Below are positions 1 through 6,750 of a stretch of 10,059 nt of DNA, piece by piece (position 1 is the stretch's first letter; each line of letters starts with the position of its first letter). The position numbers and the translations under genes are program-made. The stretch comes from CAMCSH01 sp043748535 (GTDB taxonomy: Bacteria; Verrucomicrobiota; Lentisphaeria; Lentisphaerales; Lentisphaeraceae): NCBI GenBank assembly GCA_043748535.1, contig JAYTMY010000008.1, forward strand, positions 1 through 10,059, read 5' to 3'. A model generated the notes under the pieces. It worked only from the letters and a program-made list of their open reading frames with translations, did no database searches and was not told the DNA's origin.

Positions 1-1045
1 CGACGGCGGAGCACATGATCACGGGGGCGTGTGACAGGAAGGGCATTTCGCGCTTCAGGGTGGCCATGAACTCGTCGCGCTGTTCCTTCTTCGGCAGGAG
101 GTCGCACTTGTTGGCGAGGATGACGCAGGGGCGGCCGGCGTCTTTGATCATGGCGGCGATCTTCTTCTCGTGCATCGACACGCCGAGGCTGCAGTCGAGG
201 GTGAGGAGGACGACGTCGGCGCGTTTGATCGCGGTGTCGGTGCGCTCCATCGAGAACATCTCGACCAGGTTGTCGATGCGGGCGCGACGCTTGACGCCGG
301 CGGTGTCGACGAGGAGGCCGCGGGCTTCGTTGCCCTGGGCATCTTCGAAGAGGAAGGGGACGTCGACGGCGTCGCGGGTGGTGCCGGCGATGTTGGAGAC
401 AATGACGCGGTTTTCACCGAGCATGCGGTTGACGATGGAAGATTTACCGACGTTGGGGCGGCCGGCGAGGCAGACCACCAGGTCAGGAGCGGCGAGGCCG
501 CCGACTTCGCCGTCGCGCGATTTGATGCGGCTGGCGATTTCTTCTTCGAGATCGGCGAGGCCGGTCTTGTGCATGCAGGAAACCGGAATGGTGACCTTGC
601 CGCCGAGACGGCTGAAGGCAGCGGCTTTGTCGGCGAGATCCGGGTTATCGCACTTGTTGGGAACCACCAGCATCGGCTTGCCGAGGGTGTGGAGGAAGTT
701 GCTGACTTCGCGGTCCTGGTTGGTGATCCCTTCCATCGCGTCGGTGACGAGGACCAACAGGTCGGCATCTTCGACGGCGGCGAGCAACTGGGCCCGGATT
801 TGGTCATCCATGAAGTCGACGCCAGCTTTCTGCTTGGCGAGAATGGCGAGACCGCCAGTGTCGACCATCAGGCAGGGCTTGCCGCCGAGAACGGCGGGCA
901 CGGCAACCCGGTCACGGGTCACGCCCGCTTCTTCGTGAACGATGGCTATACGCTTGCGCAGCAAGACGTTAAAGAGCGAGGATTTGCCGACGTTAGGGCG
1001 TCCGCAGACGACGACGACAGGCAGGGTATTGGGGGCAGCTTTCAT
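1..1045 (-). CDS. der: Ribosome biogenesis GTPase Der (EngA), 3' part cut off by window edge
   Basis: Double-GTPase that binds the 50S precursor and is needed for large-subunit maturation; cytoplasmic. The reading frame starts at the ATG whose first base is 1045 and stays open for 348 codons to the left edge. The first G domain shows P-loop GRPNVGKS (residues 15-22), DTGG (62-65) and NKCD (130-133). The second shows another GRPNVGKS (195-202), GTTRD (221-225), DTAG (247-250), NKCD (312-315) and SA (346-347). Two tandem Era-like G domains are diagnostic of Der. The C-terminal KH-like domain of the roughly 440-490 residue family lies outside the window. The start is supported by AGGAG at 1058-1062, 12 nt upstream, a rather long spacing, and no other in-frame start fits better. 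The opposite strand carries long spurious open frames because of the high GC. Confidence 0.97.
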   Translation of the reverse strand, partial: MKAAPNTLPVVVVCGRPNVGKSSLFNVLLRKRIAIVHEEAGVTRDRVAVPAVLGGKPCLMVDTGGLAILAKQKAGVDFMDDQIRAQLLAAVEDADLLVLVTDAMEGITNQDREVSNFLHTLGKPMLVVPNKCDNPDLADKAAAFSRLGGKVTIPVSCMHKTGLADLEEEIASRIKSRDGEVGGLAAPDLVVCLAGRPNVGKSSIVNRMLGENRVIVSNIAGTTRDAVDVPFLFEDAQGNEARGLLVDTAGVKRRARIDNLVEMFSMERTDTAIKRADVVLLTLDCSLGVSMHEKKIAAMIKDAGRPCVILANKCDLLPKKEQRDEFMATLKREMPFLSHAPVIMCSAV

Positions 1046-1115
1046 GATTCGAGATCTCTCCTAGGTATCCGCGCAATCTACGGGTGCCCAAGGGGAAAGC
1101 TAGCGCTGCTCGGAA

Positions 1116-1136
1116 TTAAGAGTTGAGAGTTAAGAA
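1116..1136. repeat. Short tandem heptamer repeat (3 units) upstream of der
   Basis: Three adjacent 7-mers, TTAAGAG, TTGAGAG and TTAAGAA, about 70 bp upstream of the der start. It is AT-rich relative to its surroundings. The function is unknown; it resembles other short-period tandem repeats at gene borders in this window. Confidence 0.55.
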
Positions 1137-1166
1137 TGACGCGTCGGCAGACCTAACGTCACGAGC

Positions 1167-1188
1167 TTTTCATTTCAGTCGCTAAACC
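1167..1188 (+). repeat. 22-bp perfect direct repeat, copy 1 (flanks hairpin element)
   Basis: Twenty-two bases beginning TTTTCATTTCAG and ending GCTAAACC are repeated exactly at 1328-1349, with a 161-bp period. The two copies bracket the three-hairpin element at 1220-1314. Copy 2 overlaps the stop codon of the His-rich gene, so copy 1 looks like a duplicate of that gene's 3' end. This could be a target-site-type duplication or part of a larger repeat unit. Confidence 0.85.
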
Positions 1189-1219
1189 GCTGTTGTACTT
1201 GCTTGGTTCAAGCTTTGAT

Positions 1220-1320
1220 GACTCCAAAGGAGTCGCGGATTTTAGCCCAGGGTTGAGCCGCATCGGCGACACCCTGGGTCAGAGAGAGTTATAAAGATCG
1301 ACCCCAACGGGGTCGCGGAG
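1220..1320. repeat. Three-hairpin palindromic intergenic element
   Basis: Three inverted repeats lie in order. GACTCC/GGAGTC with loop AAA is at 1220-1234. A nested hairpin with CCCAGGGT (1246-1253) pairs with ACCCTGGG (1271-1278) and has an inner GCCG/CGGC (1257-1260, 1264-1267). GACCCC/GGGGTC with loop AAC is at 1300-1314. Both outer hairpins are followed by GCGGA. The outer hairpins are 80 bp apart. The element at 9967-10059 has the same layout with base-paired substitutions. No open frame or transposase is associated, so it looks like a non-autonomous or REP-like element. Confidence 0.8.
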
Positions 1321-1327
1321 CTGCGGT

Positions 1328-1349
1328 TTTTCATTTCAGTCGCTAAACC
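1328..1349 (+). repeat. 22-bp perfect direct repeat, copy 2 (overlaps a stop codon)
   Basis: Exact second copy of the 22-mer at 1167-1188. Its right part contains the TAG stop (1343-1345, minus strand) and the last codon of the neighbouring His-rich gene. This suggests the copy at this site is the original and the distal one arose with the hairpin element. Confidence 0.85.
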
Positions 1350-1762
1350 TCTTGTTGCCCGAACTCTTTGGGCAGCTGCTCAGGACTGAGAAGTTCCGTC
1401 GGGCTGAGGCTGATGTGGATCGATTCCATGAAGCGGTAGAAATTGATCTTCAGATGATTATGGTGGAAATCAAGCGCGTAGTGCCAGGAGCCGAGACGGG
1501 CATCATGGTGGTGATGCGTCCGGACGGTTTTTTGCGCCGTGGCAAGGAAACGATGCAGCTCACGCAAGTGAATCTTGTCGCGGATTTTGGTGCCGTCCGC
1601 CAGGTCAAGGCAGAAGTTCAAACCCTCGCTGGTCTGCACCACCTCAAGATGAAGCCCTGTGTGTCGGCAAAGGGTGACATGCCTGAGGGCACCGCCCTTG
1701 AGGTTGAGGTCTTCATGAAAGTCCTGGAGATGCTTGATCCACGCCGAGATTTTTTCTTTCAT
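1343..1762 (-). CDS. His-rich hypothetical protein, 139 aa
   Basis: I do not recognise the family. The chosen start is the ATG at 1762 because AGGGA lies 7 nt upstream; a TTG 22 codons further upstream (1828) has no comparable site. The product is soluble-looking, with no signal peptide or membrane segment. It has an alternating hydrophobic pattern suggestive of a small alpha/beta domain and a strikingly His-rich C-terminal half, including HHHHD followed by a second cluster FHHNH. Such clusters could bind metal, but no known metal-site spacing is evident. The overlapping plus-strand frame over the same interval starts at TTG without a ribosome site, and the minus-strand codons look natural, so the minus strand is preferred. 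The gene lies between folC and der, both on the same strand. Confidence 0.65.
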   Translation of the reverse strand: MKEKISAWIKHLQDFHEDLNLKGGALRHVTLCRHTGLHLEVVQTSEGLNFCLDLADGTKIRDKIHLRELHRFLATAQKTVRTHHHHDARLGSWHYALDFHHNHLKINFYRFMESIHISLSPTELLSPEQLPKEFGQQEV

Positions 1763-1892
1763 ACCTAAGTCCCTGTAAACTGATATCAACTTGATTAGCA
1801 CAACTTCTATTTTTTGTTTGTGAGGCAATCTAGGCGAAATGAAACGGTGCGCAAGAGTCGAGCTTCAGGAAAAGGGGGGATTGATCCCGGCC

Positions 1893-2012
1893 TCACTCCT
1901 TCGCTGGTAGCAGCGTGGCGAAGACCACCCGGACGCGGCCGGGGCTGGATTCGCGGATGCCAAGGAGGTATTGCCCCCGATCGGCGCCGTGTGGAGAATC
2001 GGATTGATACAT
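1893..2012 (-). CDS. Possible small ORF or C-terminal gene remnant, 39 aa
   Basis: An ATG at 2012 opens a 39-codon frame ending in TGA. Its last 27 residues (GQYLLGIRESSPGR, then RVVFATLLPAKE) read like a beta-rich protein C-terminus rather than random translation. The frame remains open for about 14 codons upstream of the ATG before a stop, and no clear Shine-Dalgarno is present. It could be a decayed gene end, part of an intergenic repeat, or chance. Sequence alone does not decide, hence the low confidence. Confidence 0.2.
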   Translation of the reverse strand: MYQSDSPHGADRGQYLLGIRESSPGRVRVVFATLLPAKE

Positions 2013-2026
2013 GTCCAAGTTTTCCG

Positions 2027-2043
2027 CCCCGACTTTAGCCGGG
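2027..2043 (-). repeat. Small GC-rich hairpin downstream of folC
   Basis: In the minus-strand transcript, CCCGGC, loop UAAA and GUCGGG can form a 6-bp stem with one G-U pair. It lies about 80 nt past the folC stop. It has no U-run, so it is not a standard intrinsic terminator; it may be a REP-like hairpin. Confidence 0.4.
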
Positions 2044-2122
2044 TTTGAGCTCAGTCAGAAGCCAAGCAAGAACTCACCGACTCACGCCGGGGCTCCAAAC
2101 TTGAGCTCAAAACGAACATGAT

Positions 2123-3445
2123 TCACCCCAGATCATCCGAGTTGACACTCCCCGGCGCCAAACCGATGAGAACTTCGCCGACGAGATAGAGCGAGCCGAA
2201 AACCAAGGTCAGCGCGTTCTTTTGGGCCAGAGTCACGGTTAAGGCCTCGGACCAATGGGCGTAGGAGCTCACCGGGCAGCTCAAGACGGTGCGGGCTCGT
2301 GCGGCAAAGATCTCAGGCGCCAAGGCGCGGGGATTGTTGACCCCGACACAACTGAGACTGGCCGCTTTCGGACCGATGGCCGCGAGCAGCCCCTCCAGAT
2401 CCTTGTCCGCCATCATGCCGCAGACGAGATGGAATTTCTGCCCGAGAAAGGCGTCGCTGAGGGAGCGGGAGAGTGATTGAATGCCATCGGCGTTATGGGC
2501 GCCATCGACCAGTAAACGGCCTGTTTCGAGGACTTGCAGACGTCCGGGGAGACGAGCATGAACCAAGGCAGCAAAGGCAACAGGAAGATCGGCAATAAGG
2601 CCTTTTTCGGCCAAGATTTCGAGTGCCGCGGCGGCGCAGGCGGCGTTGTCAAGCTGATGCAGCCCGCCCATGCTGATCGGGAACTGGTGACGGCCAGATC
2701 GTCCTTCGAAGTCGAGGGACTGGGAGAAGCCGTCCACACCAAAACTCTTGCGGTAACGGCGCAGGCTGAAATCGCGGTCGAGCTGGCGCAGCTCACAGCC
2801 GAGCTCCTGGGCGCGGGCCTCGATGACGGCTCGAGCTTCGGCATGATTGACGCCGCAGACCACCGGCACTCCGGGCTTGAGAATGCCGGCCTTTTCCGCG
2901 GCGATCTTGGCATGGGTGTCGCCGAGATACTGCACGTGATCGAGGCCGATGTTGGTGATGATGCTGAGGATCGGCGTGACGATGTTGGTGGCGTCGAGGC
3001 GTCCGCCGAGTCCGGTCTCCCAGATCACCAGCTGACATCCTGCTTCTTCAAAAACCAGCAAGGCGGCAGCGGTGATCGCCTCGAAGTAACTCGGCCGGAC
3101 ACCGGAGGCTCTCACCACTTCATCCTCGATCGCCATCACCTTCGAAATCGCCCGCTGAAAGGCCTCCGGAACCATCGGTTTGCCGTCGATGCGGCAGCGT
3201 TCGTGAAAGTCGACCAGGAAGGGAGAGGTGTACAACCCGGTGCGGAGACCGCAAAGCTTCGCCGCCGTGGCGAGATAGGTGCAGGTCGAGCCCTTGCCGT
3301 TGGTGCCAGCGACATGGACAAAAGTCAGCCGCGACGCCGGGTCGCCCAGGAGTCGGTTCATCAGCTGCATGTTGTCGAGACCCAGCTTCATGCCGAAGAG
3401 CTGGAGCGAATCGAGCCAAGGTTGGATGGTGACGGGCTGTTCCAT
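2123..3445 (-). CDS. folC: Bifunctional folylpolyglutamate synthase / dihydrofolate synthase
   Basis: Adds L-glutamate to dihydropteroate or folates using ATP, in the cytoplasm. The product has 440 residues, normal for the Mur-ligase-fold FolC family. The P-loop GTNGKGS is at 47-53. The strongly conserved block TGLGGRLDATN is at 144-154 with the preceding E143 as probable Mg ligand. ITNIGLDH (163-170) leads to H170, and K185 is in EKAGILK. The C-terminal domain shows LPGRLQVL (299-306), DGAHN (314-318) and FGSLYLVGE (416-424). The start at 3445 is fixed by AGGAG 6 nt upstream. That ribosome site belongs to a leader segment almost identical to the one before the GxxExxY gene. Two inverted repeat copies lie upstream (3465-3494 and 3553-3573). 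The neighbouring minus-strand genes are unrelated in pathway, so joint transcription is possible but unproven. Confidence 0.97.
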   Translation of the reverse strand: MEQPVTIQPWLDSLQLFGMKLGLDNMQLMNRLLGDPASRLTFVHVAGTNGKGSTCTYLATAAKLCGLRTGLYTSPFLVDFHERCRIDGKPMVPEAFQRAISKVMAIEDEVVRASGVRPSYFEAITAAALLVFEEAGCQLVIWETGLGGRLDATNIVTPILSIITNIGLDHVQYLGDTHAKIAAEKAGILKPGVPVVCGVNHAEARAVIEARAQELGCELRQLDRDFSLRRYRKSFGVDGFSQSLDFEGRSGRHQFPISMGGLHQLDNAACAAAALEILAEKGLIADLPVAFAALVHARLPGRLQVLETGRLLVDGAHNADGIQSLSRSLSDAFLGQKFHLVCGMMADKDLEGLLAAIGPKAASLSCVGVNNPRALAPEIFAARARTVLSCPVSSYAHWSEALTVTLAQKNALTLVFGSLYLVGEVLIGLAPGSVNSDDLG

Positions 3446-3450
3446 GAGAA

Positions 3451-3494
3451 TCTCCTAAGTTTTTGAACCACGAATGGACACGAATGGACACGAA
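3451..3494 (-). repeat. Decamer-type repeat copy A with attached ribosome-site leader
   Basis: The core on the plus strand (3465-3494) is GAACCA followed by two CGAATGGACA units and CGAA. The flanking 3451-3464 carries the complement of AGGAGA plus a T-run. The whole 44-bp segment recurs at 3961-4007 with one substitution and a T-run two bases longer. It supplies the Shine-Dalgarno of folC. Confidence 0.9.
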
Positions 3495-3552
3495 AATTTT
3501 TCTACCGCAAAAAACTTTTTGGGTGGCTGCGAATCATTGCAAAATCATTCCT

Positions 3553-3573
3553 ATTCGTCTTCATGCGTGGTTC
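3553..3573 (+). repeat. Decamer-type repeat copy D (degenerate, inverted)
   Basis: Twenty-one bases beginning ATTCGTCTTCATG and ending CGTGGTTC differ from copy C (4072-4102) at two positions. It is inverted relative to copy A (3465-3494) and lies just past the stop of the GxxExxY gene. Confidence 0.7.
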
Positions 3574-3587
3574 CTGCGTTGTGTTTT

Positions 3588-3953
3588 TCAAAGAACGATC
3601 CGTTCCCATTCGAGGCGGGCGTGCTTGAAGTTGAGGATGACACCCACTTTTAAGCCGGTGATTTTGAGATAGTTGATAACTTGGCCGCGCTCGATATCGC
3701 TGATACGGTCGACCGTCTTGGTCTCAACGATGACTTGGTCGAAGGCGATGAGATCCGGAATGTATTCGCCGACCTGAATGCCCCTGTAATTGATCTTGAA
3801 ACGATCCTGTTGGCGACAGGGAATGCCACGATGCCGGAATTCCACCACAAGAGCATTTTCATAGGGCTTTTCCAAGAGACCATGCCCGAGAACATTGAGC
3901 ACTTCGAGGGCGGCACCAACGATGGCATAGACTTCCTCTTTCAGGTAGAGCAT
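3588..3953 (-). CDS. GxxExxY protein, predicted PD-(D/E)XK nuclease fold, 121 aa
   Basis: Small protein of the GxxExxY family (PD-(D/E)XK-like, Pfam PDDEXK_3), widespread and often present in many copies per genome; the cellular role is not established. The signature G-LLE-KP-Y (GLLEKPY) is at residues 25-31. The nuclease-like motif is D67 (in IPDLIAF) with E77-T-K79. It is followed by Q91 and Y95 in QVINYL and by the family's NF near position 109. Length is typical. The start at 3953 is chosen because AGGAG (3963-3967) lies 9 nt upstream. An in-frame extension to 4004 would add only translated repeat (SIRVHSWF) and is unlikely to be native. The gene sits between larB and folC, framed by copies B (5') and D (3') of the decamer repeat, as expected for an inserted accessory unit. 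Confidence 0.88.
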   Translation of the reverse strand: MLYLKEEVYAIVGAALEVLNVLGHGLLEKPYENALVVEFRHRGIPCRQQDRFKINYRGIQVGEYIPDLIAFDQVIVETKTVDRISDIERGQVINYLKITGLKVGVILNFKHARLEWERIVL

Positions 3954-3960
3954 CGACAAG

Positions 3961-4007
3961 ATCTCCTCAGTTTTTTTGAACCACGAATGGACACGAATGG
4001 ACACGAA
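3961..4007 (-). repeat. Decamer-type repeat copy B with attached ribosome-site leader
   Basis: The core at 3978-4007 is identical over 30 bases to copy A (3465-3494) and in the same orientation. The adjoining 3961-3977 contains the complement of AGGAGA and a seven-T run, matching the leader before folC. It provides the Shine-Dalgarno of the GxxExxY gene. Confidence 0.92.
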
Positions 4008-4054
4008 TAATGATGAAGAGCAAGGACGCAGAAGACCTTCACGCTAGCTCTGAC

Positions 4055-4843
<789 letters not shown>

Positions 4844-4852
4844 GGGGAGCCC

Positions 4853-4894
4853 TTATCAAAATGGTTTATGCGGATTATCTTCCATGTATGCCAA
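4853..4894. promoter_or_regulatory. Candidate overlapping divergent promoters for larB and the Sel1 gene
   Basis: Plus strand: TTATCA (4853-4858), 17-nt spacer, TATCTT (4876-4881), pointing to the Sel1-repeat gene. Minus strand: TTGGCA (4894-4889), 18-nt spacer, CATAAA (4870-4865), pointing to larB with a short leader of about 15 nt. Each -35 and -10 box matches sigma-70 consensus at four or five of six positions. This is the only divergent gap in the window, so promoters are expected here. The exact boxes are a guess. Confidence 0.35.
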
Positions 4895-4903
4895 ATTACA
4901 CGG

Positions 4904-4924
4904 GGCGATCGCAGTGCGATAGCC
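4904..4924. promoter_or_regulatory. Operator-like or leader palindrome upstream of the Sel1 gene
   Basis: ATCGCA (4908-4913) and TGCGAT (4915-4920) pair around a single G, extended by GGC (4904-4906) and GCC (4922-4924) across one mismatch. The site lies 8 nt before the GGAG ribosome site of the Sel1-repeat gene and within the larB/Sel1 divergent region. It could be a repressor or activator site for either gene or a small leader hairpin, though a 1-nt loop favours a DNA site. Confidence 0.4.
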
Positions 4925-4942
4925 TCTGAACCGGAGAGAATC

Positions 4943-6361
4943 ATGCGTTACATACCTGTTTTCCTGACCTTGCTCGTGCCGCAGGCCTTTGCTCAGAATG
5001 CGACCCCGGCGCCGATCCGCCCCACCGTCCTGCCCTCGCCGCAACCCAGCAAGGCCGATGCCAGTCCGGCAGCTGCCAGTTCTCGCCCGAATCAGAAAGG
5101 CACCACCATCGCCCCCGCCCTCGACACCGACCCCGATGTCTCCGCGATGAGCAAGGAAGAAGAAAAGGAAGAGGATCGTAAAAAAAAGCTCAAGGAGCTC
5201 GAGGACAAGGCGAATGAGACACCACCCAAAACCAAAGCCATTTTGGAGCTTGGTGTCTGCTACTACTACGGTCGCCTCGGCCTCGAAAAAGACGCTGTAA
5301 AAGCCGCAGAATTGTGGCGCAAAGGTTCCGACCTGAACAACCGCCAATGCATGTTCAACCTTGCCGGCCTGTATTGGAAAGGCGAAGGCGTCGAGCGCAG
5401 CGCCGATGAAGCCTTGAAGCTCTTCCAAAAAGCCGCTGACTTCGGCTTCGGCCCAGCCAATATCAACGCCGCCCAGATCCTCGACGGCCGCGGCGAATAC
5501 GAAAGCGCCCGGCCTTACTACGACAACGCCGTCGAAATCAGCCGCGACATGCGGGCGGTGAAACGCCTCGCCGCCTACTCGGAACAAGGCCTCGGCGGCC
5601 CCAAAGACATCCCCAAAGCAGTCAAACTGTATCGCATCGGCGCGGAAAATGGCGACTCCTTTTCACAACTGAAAATGGCCGACTTCTACATCAACGGCAC
5701 CGGCATGGCGGAACCCAACCCGCAAGAAGCCATGCAATGGGTGATGCGCGCCGCCGACAACGGCGCCCCGGAAGCCGAAGCCCGCATGGGCTGGTGCTAT
5801 CAAAACGGCCAAGGCGTCCGCAAAGACAACCAGGTCGGCGTGCGCTGGCTCCAACGCGCCGCCGATCAGAACTTCTCCCCCGCCCAAGTCGCCCTCGGCA
5901 ACTGCTACGCCGTCGGCCGCGGCGTCCCCGCCGATATGACCGAAGCGGTCCGCTGGTACGAAAAAGCCTCGAAAGACAAGAACCCCCAAGGGCTCTACAA
6001 CCTCGGCGCCTGCAAAGCCAACGGCAATGGCTGCAAAGTCGATCTGCCGGAAGCCCTGAAACTCTATCGCCAGGCAGCTGACGTCGGCTACGCCCAGGCA
6101 CAGTTTGTCCTCGGCCGGATGTATCTCGAAGGCAAAGAAATCAAACAGGATCTGGTCATGGCCCAGTCCCTGATCCAGCTCGCCGCCCTGCAAGACCACC
6201 CCGACGCCCTGTGCGAACTGGGCCGCTGCTACCTCACCGGTGTCGGCGTCAAAGTCGACCTCTTGCAAGCCGAGAAATTCCTCCTGAAAAGTGCCGAATG
6301 CGGCTCCGATGAAGGCTATGCCCTGTACCAGAAAAATTTTGGCAAATCCGCGCCACGCTGA
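4943..6361 (+). CDS. Secreted Sel1-like repeat (SLR/TPR-type) protein, 472 aa
   Basis: Exported alpha-solenoid protein probably acting as a protein-interaction scaffold in the periplasm or on the surface; no specific partner can be read. The start at 4943 is preferred over the in-frame ATG at 4838: GGAG lies 6 nt upstream, and the N-terminus becomes a signal peptide (RYIPVFLTLLVPQAFA) with likely cleavage after A17. A low-complexity Pro/Ala/Ser linker follows (18-62). Next is a charged, coiled-coil-prone stretch rich in Glu and Lys (70-90). From about residue 98 to 455 come roughly nine or ten Sel1-type repeats of about 36 residues with the usual A..LG..Y..G.GV..D...A..W...AA pattern. One repeat near 185-215 (GRGEYESARPYYDNA) is shorter and more TPR-like. 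It heads a same-strand run with rhodanese, OsmC and DUF3108 genes. Confidence 0.9.
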   Translation: MRYIPVFLTLLVPQAFAQNATPAPIRPTVLPSPQPSKADASPAAASSRPNQKGTTIAPALDTDPDVSAMSKEEEKEEDRKKKLKELEDKANETPPKTKAILELGVCYYYGRLGLEKDAVKAAELWRKGSDLNNRQCMFNLAGLYWKGEGVERSADEALKLFQKAADFGFGPANINAAQILDGRGEYESARPYYDNAVEISRDMRAVKRLAAYSEQGLGGPKDIPKAVKLYRIGAENGDSFSQLKMADFYINGTGMAEPNPQEAMQWVMRAADNGAPEAEARMGWCYQNGQGVRKDNQVGVRWLQRAADQNFSPAQVALGNCYAVGRGVPADMTEAVRWYEKASKDKNPQGLYNLGACKANGNGCKVDLPEALKLYRQAADVGYAQAQFVLGRMYLEGKEIKQDLVMAQSLIQLAALQDHPDALCELGRCYLTGVGVKVDLLQAEKFLLKSAECGSDEGYALYQKNFGKSAPR

Positions 6362-6433
6362 GTGTCATCAAGTGATGCCAATCGCCGAAACGGAATAGAA
6401 TTGCTGACGACTCAAAAAAACCGGACCGAAAAA

Positions 6434-6748
6434 ATGCCCCGACCCGAACTCGAAACCCTTCGCCAAGAACTTGCCAACGGCAGCGCCCAGCTCCTCGACA
6501 TCCGTGAATGGGATGAATGGAAAGCCGGCCACCTGACGCAAGCCGTTTTCTGCCCTCTCTCCGGCATCAACAGCGGCGATATCCCGAGCGACTTGGACCT
6601 GGCGAAAAAAACCTACATCCACTGCCGCAGCGGCCGCCGCGTCCTGCAAGGCAAGCCGCTTCTCGAAGAAGCTGGCTTCACCCAAGTCATCGCCCTGCCG
6701 GAAGGCTTCGACGCCCTCGCCGCCGCCGGCTTCACTTCGGAGATCTGA
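6434..6748 (+). CDS. Single-domain rhodanese-like sulfurtransferase, 104 aa
   Basis: Rhodanese-fold protein expected to carry a persulfide on its active cysteine and transfer sulfur, in the cytoplasm. LLDIREWDEWKAGHL (20-34) is the conserved opening of the domain. The active-site loop is HCRSGRR, with C64 followed by an Arg-rich loop as in GlpE-type enzymes. The end (FTQVIALPEGFDA) fits the terminal helix. Length matches one domain. The start is uncertain. The ATG at 6434 has only a weak purine-rich upstream region; a GTG at 6362, directly abutting the preceding stop, would add 24 non-conserved residues. The OsmC gene follows after 2 nt, so the two are almost surely co-translated. Confidence 0.9.
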   Translation: MPRPELETLRQELANGSAQLLDIREWDEWKAGHLTQAVFCPLSGINSGDIPSDLDLAKKTYIHCRSGRRVLQGKPLLEEAGFTQVIALPEGFDALAAAGFTSEI

Positions 6749-6750
6749 TC

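Larger units (their letters stand above)
1763..2122. other. Intergenic stretch between folC and the His-rich gene
   Basis: No convincing full-length gene lies in these 360 bases. Visible content: a 39-codon minus-strand frame (1893-2012), a hairpin at 2027-2043, and an inverted repeat TTTGAGCTCA (2044-2053) with TGAGCTCAAA (2102-2111). Part of the last may be read at the 3' end of the folC message. A plus-strand frame of 74 codons across 1814-2038 is Arg- and Gly-rich and looks like GC-driven noise. Confidence 0.6.

Noticed and set aside
15..1126. Long plus-strand open frames opposite der
   Set aside because: They lie antisense to a fully recognisable Der coding sequence with all GTPase motifs; the open frames result from GC-rich codon structure.
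1352..1768. Plus-strand 138-codon frame opposite the His-rich gene
   Set aside because: It starts at TTG with no ribosome site, while the minus-strand frame has ATG with AGGGA 7 nt upstream and natural codon use. It is not fully excluded.
2027..2111. Intrinsic terminator for folC
   Set aside because: The hairpin and the GAGCTC inverted repeat are not followed by a U-run and the inverted repeat has a 48-nt loop.
2534..3466. Plus-strand 310-codon frame opposite folC
   Set aside because: Antisense shadow of an intact FolC with every family motif.
3954..4004. Longer N-terminus for the GxxExxY protein
   Set aside because: The added residues (SIRVHSWF and neighbours) are translation of the intergenic repeat, and a good ribosome site lies before the internal ATG at 3953.
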